Source: an uncultured Erysipelotrichaceae bacterium (GTDB taxonomy: Bacteria; Bacillota_I; Bacilli_A; Erysipelotrichales; Erysipelotrichaceae). Taken from it: a stretch of 9,413 bases of DNA. A program made the position numbers and the translations under genes. Positions 7,465 through 9,413 of this stretch are shown piece by piece. The stretch lies in the NCBI GenBank assembly GCA_902796525.1, contig CADBPB010000070.1, positions 1 to 9,413 of the forward strand. Direction: 5' to 3'. The notes under the pieces are model-generated. The model saw only the letters and a program-made list of their open reading frames with translations. It was not told where the DNA came from and ran no database searches. Within the stretch, counting starts at the first letter, position 1. Each line of letters begins with the position of its first letter.

Positions 7465-8032
7465 GATCGTCTATCCGATCCCGATCAGGCAGAATACCGT
7501 CTACCGCACATTGCGGGCTTACGCCAGGATCTTTTTCCTGGTCATCGCTTTCGTTTGCGTTCTGGTGAATCTTCTGACCAGGACCAAACTCTGGAGCATT
7601 ATCGTGATCTGGGTCTTGCTGGGAATCTGGCGGCTGATATTTTCTTTGAAACTTGTTGAATTCTCGATCTTTTCCCACGGTGTCCGTGCTGGCTTCTATA
7701 TCGTCGTACTGCTTGGACTGATCGACTATTTTCTGGCTCCCGGCTGGGCTGAGACCGTCATCCCCATCTGCATGTTTGCGATGATGCTGGTGATGAGCAT
7801 CCTGTATTTTGCCCTATATGACAGAAAAGACCGGCATCTGGCTTCGATCCTGCTGCTGGGTCTGTATGTGCTGGTGGCCGTTCCGTATTCGCTTCACAGC
7901 TGGCCGATCACCAACTGGATCGCTTTCAGTTTCCTGATCGCCGCCATCCTGATTTTCATCGTTCTTATCATCAGCAACTGGCGCGATGTTCTCTATGAGA
8001 TCAGAAACCGGCTGAACATGCATGAGCGCTGA
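7454..8032 (+). CDS. Six-helix integral membrane protein, DUF6320-like
   Basis: The 192-residue product has six hydrophobic segments at about 24-43, 46-65, 77-95, 98-122, 128-147 and 153-176, with short polar ends, so it is an integral membrane protein without other domains. The pairing with the acyltransferase and the six-helix layout suggest the DUF6320 family. Family members I recall carry an N-terminal CxxC zinc ribbon before the helices; here only about 20 residues (MNPKIVYPIPIRQ...) precede the first helix and no cysteine pair is present. The ATG at 7454 is supported by AAGGGAG at 7439-7445 and overlaps the acyltransferase end by 11 bases. An upstream in-frame ATG (7385) lies in the acyltransferase and lacks comparable support. 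A role as membrane partner or acceptor-side component of the acyltransferase is inference; no catalytic motif is visible. Confidence 0.75.
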   Translation: MNPKIVYPIPIRQNTVYRTLRAYARIFFLVIAFVCVLVNLLTRTKLWSIIVIWVLLGIWRLIFSLKLVEFSIFSHGVRAGFYIVVLLGLIDYFLAPGWAETVIPICMFAMMLVMSILYFALYDRKDRHLASILLLGLYVLVAVPYSLHSWPITNWIAFSFLIAAILIFIVLIISNWRDVLYEIRNRLNMHER

Positions 8033-8038
8033 ACTTCG

Positions 8039-8965
8039 ATGATACTCAATACCGGAAGCAGAACAGATATCCCTGCCTTTTACAGCGACTGGTTCATGAA
8101 ACGGATCAGAGAAGGTTTCGTCATGGTGCGCAATCCCTACTATCCAAAGCTGGTCACCCGTTATGCGATCGAACCGGCGACGACCGACGTCATCGTCTTC
8201 TGCACCAAGAATCCGGAACCGATGCTGAAGCATCTGGAAGAACTGAAAACATTCCGGATGTACTGGAATGTGACGATCACCCCTTATGGCAAAGAGATCG
8301 AAGAAAACGTTCCTGCCAAAAGGGAGGTGATGGATTCGTTGATTCGCCTGTCCGATGCCATAGGGAAGGAAAAGATCGCCTGGCGTTACGATCCGATCTT
8401 TCTATCTGCCCGCTATACCAGAGAATACCATCTGATGATCTTCGAGAAAATGTGCGCATATCTGAACGGCTGCTGCGAGACCGTGATCATCAGTTTCATC
8501 GATCTCTATGAAAAGACGAAACGCAATTTTCCCGAAGCGCAGGAAGTATCAAAGGAAGACCAGTGCTTCCTGACGGAGTGGTTCGTAAAGATCGCGAGCC
8601 GTTACGGAATGAGTATCAAGACCTGCCATGAAAATGAATCGCTGGCACGATACGGCGCGGATGTCTCGGGCTGTCTGAGCGCTCAGACGCTGGAAAAAGC
8701 GATTGGCGAGACGCTTCAACCTGGAACCATAAATTATGCCAGACAGGGCTGCAAATGCCTGCTTGGCAATGATATCGGCGCATATAACACCTGCTTGCAT
8801 TTTTGCCGCTACTGTTATGCGAATTATGATAAACAGCTCGTGCTGCAGAATGCGAAGCAACACGACCCCGACAGCCCTTTGCTGATAGGGAATATCGAAG
8901 AAGGGGACGAGATCAGGGAATATCAGGCCCGCTCCTATATCGACAGACAGCTGAAACTCTTCTAA
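8039..8965 (+). CDS. DUF1848 family protein with C-terminal iron-sulfur-type cysteine cluster
   Basis: The 308-residue product matches DUF1848. It begins with the family signature SRTDIPAFYSDWFMKRI (7-23), followed by VRNPYYPKLVTR and DVIVFCTKNPEPML (50-63). A second block is IAWRYDPIFLS (113-123). The C-terminal region holds five cysteines, C238, C240, C252, C256 and C259. The last three form CLHFCRYC, a CxxxCxxC pattern like the 4Fe-4S site of radical SAM enzymes but at the C-terminal end rather than the N-terminal end. Function is unknown; a cluster-binding, possibly radical-SAM-related enzyme is a reasonable guess. The ATG is six bases after the preceding stop and has no clear SD, so it probably relies on re-initiation in the same operon. 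Whether it works with the two upstream genes is not shown. A bidirectional hairpin follows directly. Confidence 0.88.
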   Translation: MILNTGSRTDIPAFYSDWFMKRIREGFVMVRNPYYPKLVTRYAIEPATTDVIVFCTKNPEPMLKHLEELKTFRMYWNVTITPYGKEIEENVPAKREVMDSLIRLSDAIGKEKIAWRYDPIFLSARYTREYHLMIFEKMCAYLNGCCETVIISFIDLYEKTKRNFPEAQEVSKEDQCFLTEWFVKIASRYGMSIKTCHENESLARYGADVSGCLSAQTLEKAIGETLQPGTINYARQGCKCLLGNDIGAYNTCLHFCRYCYANYDKQLVLQNAKQHDPDSPLLIGNIEEGDEIREYQARSYIDRQLKLF

Positions 8966-8970
8966 ACAAA

Positions 8971-8997
8971 CAAAAAAGCTCATTACTGAGCTTTTTG
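8971..8997. terminator. Bidirectional terminator between the DUF1848 gene and the tRNA operon
   Basis: AAAAAGCTCA (8973-8982) pairs with TGAGCTTTTT (8987-8996) around a 4-nt loop. The + strand ends in TTTTTGTTT and the - strand in TTTTTTGTTTGTTT. It stops the rightward three-gene operon 6-30 bases after its last codon. It also stops the leftward tRNA operon 8 bases after the CCA of tRNA-Phe. Confidence 0.88.
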
Positions 8998-9004
8998 TTT
9001 CCGA

Positions 9005-9080
<76 letters not shown>

Positions 9081-9082
9081 AT

Positions 9083-9159
<77 letters not shown>

Positions 9160-9162
9160 ATA

Positions 9163-9253
9163 TGGCGCAGAAGCTGGGATTCGAACCCAGGCGCCGCTTT
9201 CACGACCTACCGGTTTTCAAGACCGGACCCTTCAGCCACTTGGGTACTCCTGC
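9163..9253 (-). tRNA. tRNA-Ser (UGA), complete copy
   Basis: This is a 91-nt class II tRNA with the long variable arm of serine tRNAs and encoded CCA (9163-9165). The acceptor GCAGGAG/CTTCTGC has one G-U pair. The anticodon arm CCGGT/ACCGG carries TGA (9217-9219). The variable stem is GTCG/CGGC, the T arm CTGGG/CCCAG and the discriminator base G. It lies 3 bases upstream of initiator tRNA in the operon and 8 bases downstream of the chimeric gene. Confidence 0.97.
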
Positions 9254-9261
9254 GTATGTTA

Positions 9262-9338
<77 letters not shown>

Positions 9339-9347
9339 ATATTTTGA

Positions 9348-9413
9348 TGGCGCAGGAGCTGGGATTCGAACCCAGGCGCCACTTGCATGACCTACCGGTT
9401 TTCAAGACCGGAC
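9348..9413 (-). tRNA. tRNA-Ser (UGA), second copy, 5' end outside window
   Basis: The 3' 66 nt of a serine tRNA are present: anticodon loop CTTGAAA with TGA (9402-9404), variable stem GTCA/TGGC, T arm CTGGG/CCCAG, acceptor 3' strand CTCCTGC, G73 and CCA (9348-9350). It differs from the complete copy at four positions over this length. Two of these are a G-C to A-U swap on both sides of the variable stem, and one turns the acceptor G-U (5-68) into a probable G-C. It therefore looks functional. The spacer to the chimeric gene is 9 bases. Confidence 0.93.

Overview
The window looks like a chromosomal stretch of a Bacillota bacterium of moderate GC content (near 50% by eye), most likely an Erysipelotrichia-type lineage. 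The basis is the mix of an infB-rbfA translation operon end, a clostridial-type pyruvate phosphate dikinase, an acyltransferase/DUF6320-like gene pair, AAAGGAG-type ribosome binding sites, and tRNA genes that encode their own CCA ends. The lineage call is inference from family knowledge, not from a search.

Layout, left to right. Bases 1-1223 (+) are the C-terminal two thirds of translation initiation factor IF-2 (infB, cut by the window edge). It overlaps the ribosome maturation factor gene rbfA (1223-1549, +) by one base. A GC-rich hairpin containing the rbfA stop codon separates this pair from an M32 metallocarboxypeptidase (1584-3080, +). A strong bidirectional hairpin at 3102-3132 lies between the convergent carboxypeptidase and ppdK (3141-5831, -). 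The ppdK product is complete and carries an unusual lysine-rich C-terminal tail. The AT-rich segment 5832-6033 holds the ppdK promoter, with an extended -10, a small 5'UTR palindrome and a clear SD. It also holds the start region of a rightward operon.

That rightward operon has three tightly packed genes: a condensation-domain/alcohol-acetyltransferase-like enzyme (about 6034-7464), a six-helix membrane protein (7454-8032) and a DUF1848 protein with a C-terminal CxxxCxxC cysteine cluster (8039-8965). The first two probably act together in an uncharacterised acyl transfer at the membrane. The DUF1848 protein's role is unknown.

The right end (9005-9413) is a leftward tRNA operon facing the DUF1848 gene across another bidirectional hairpin. 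In transcription order it reads Ser(UGA, cut by the edge), a chimeric CAU pseudo-tRNA, Ser(UGA), initiator Met(CAU), Phe(GAA). The chimera is the most striking thing in the window. Its 5' half is identical to the neighbouring initiator tRNA, while its 3' half belongs to a different CAU tRNA (best guess tRNA-Ile2). The acceptor stem therefore cannot form. The two tRNA-Ser copies differ by compensatory changes and both look functional.
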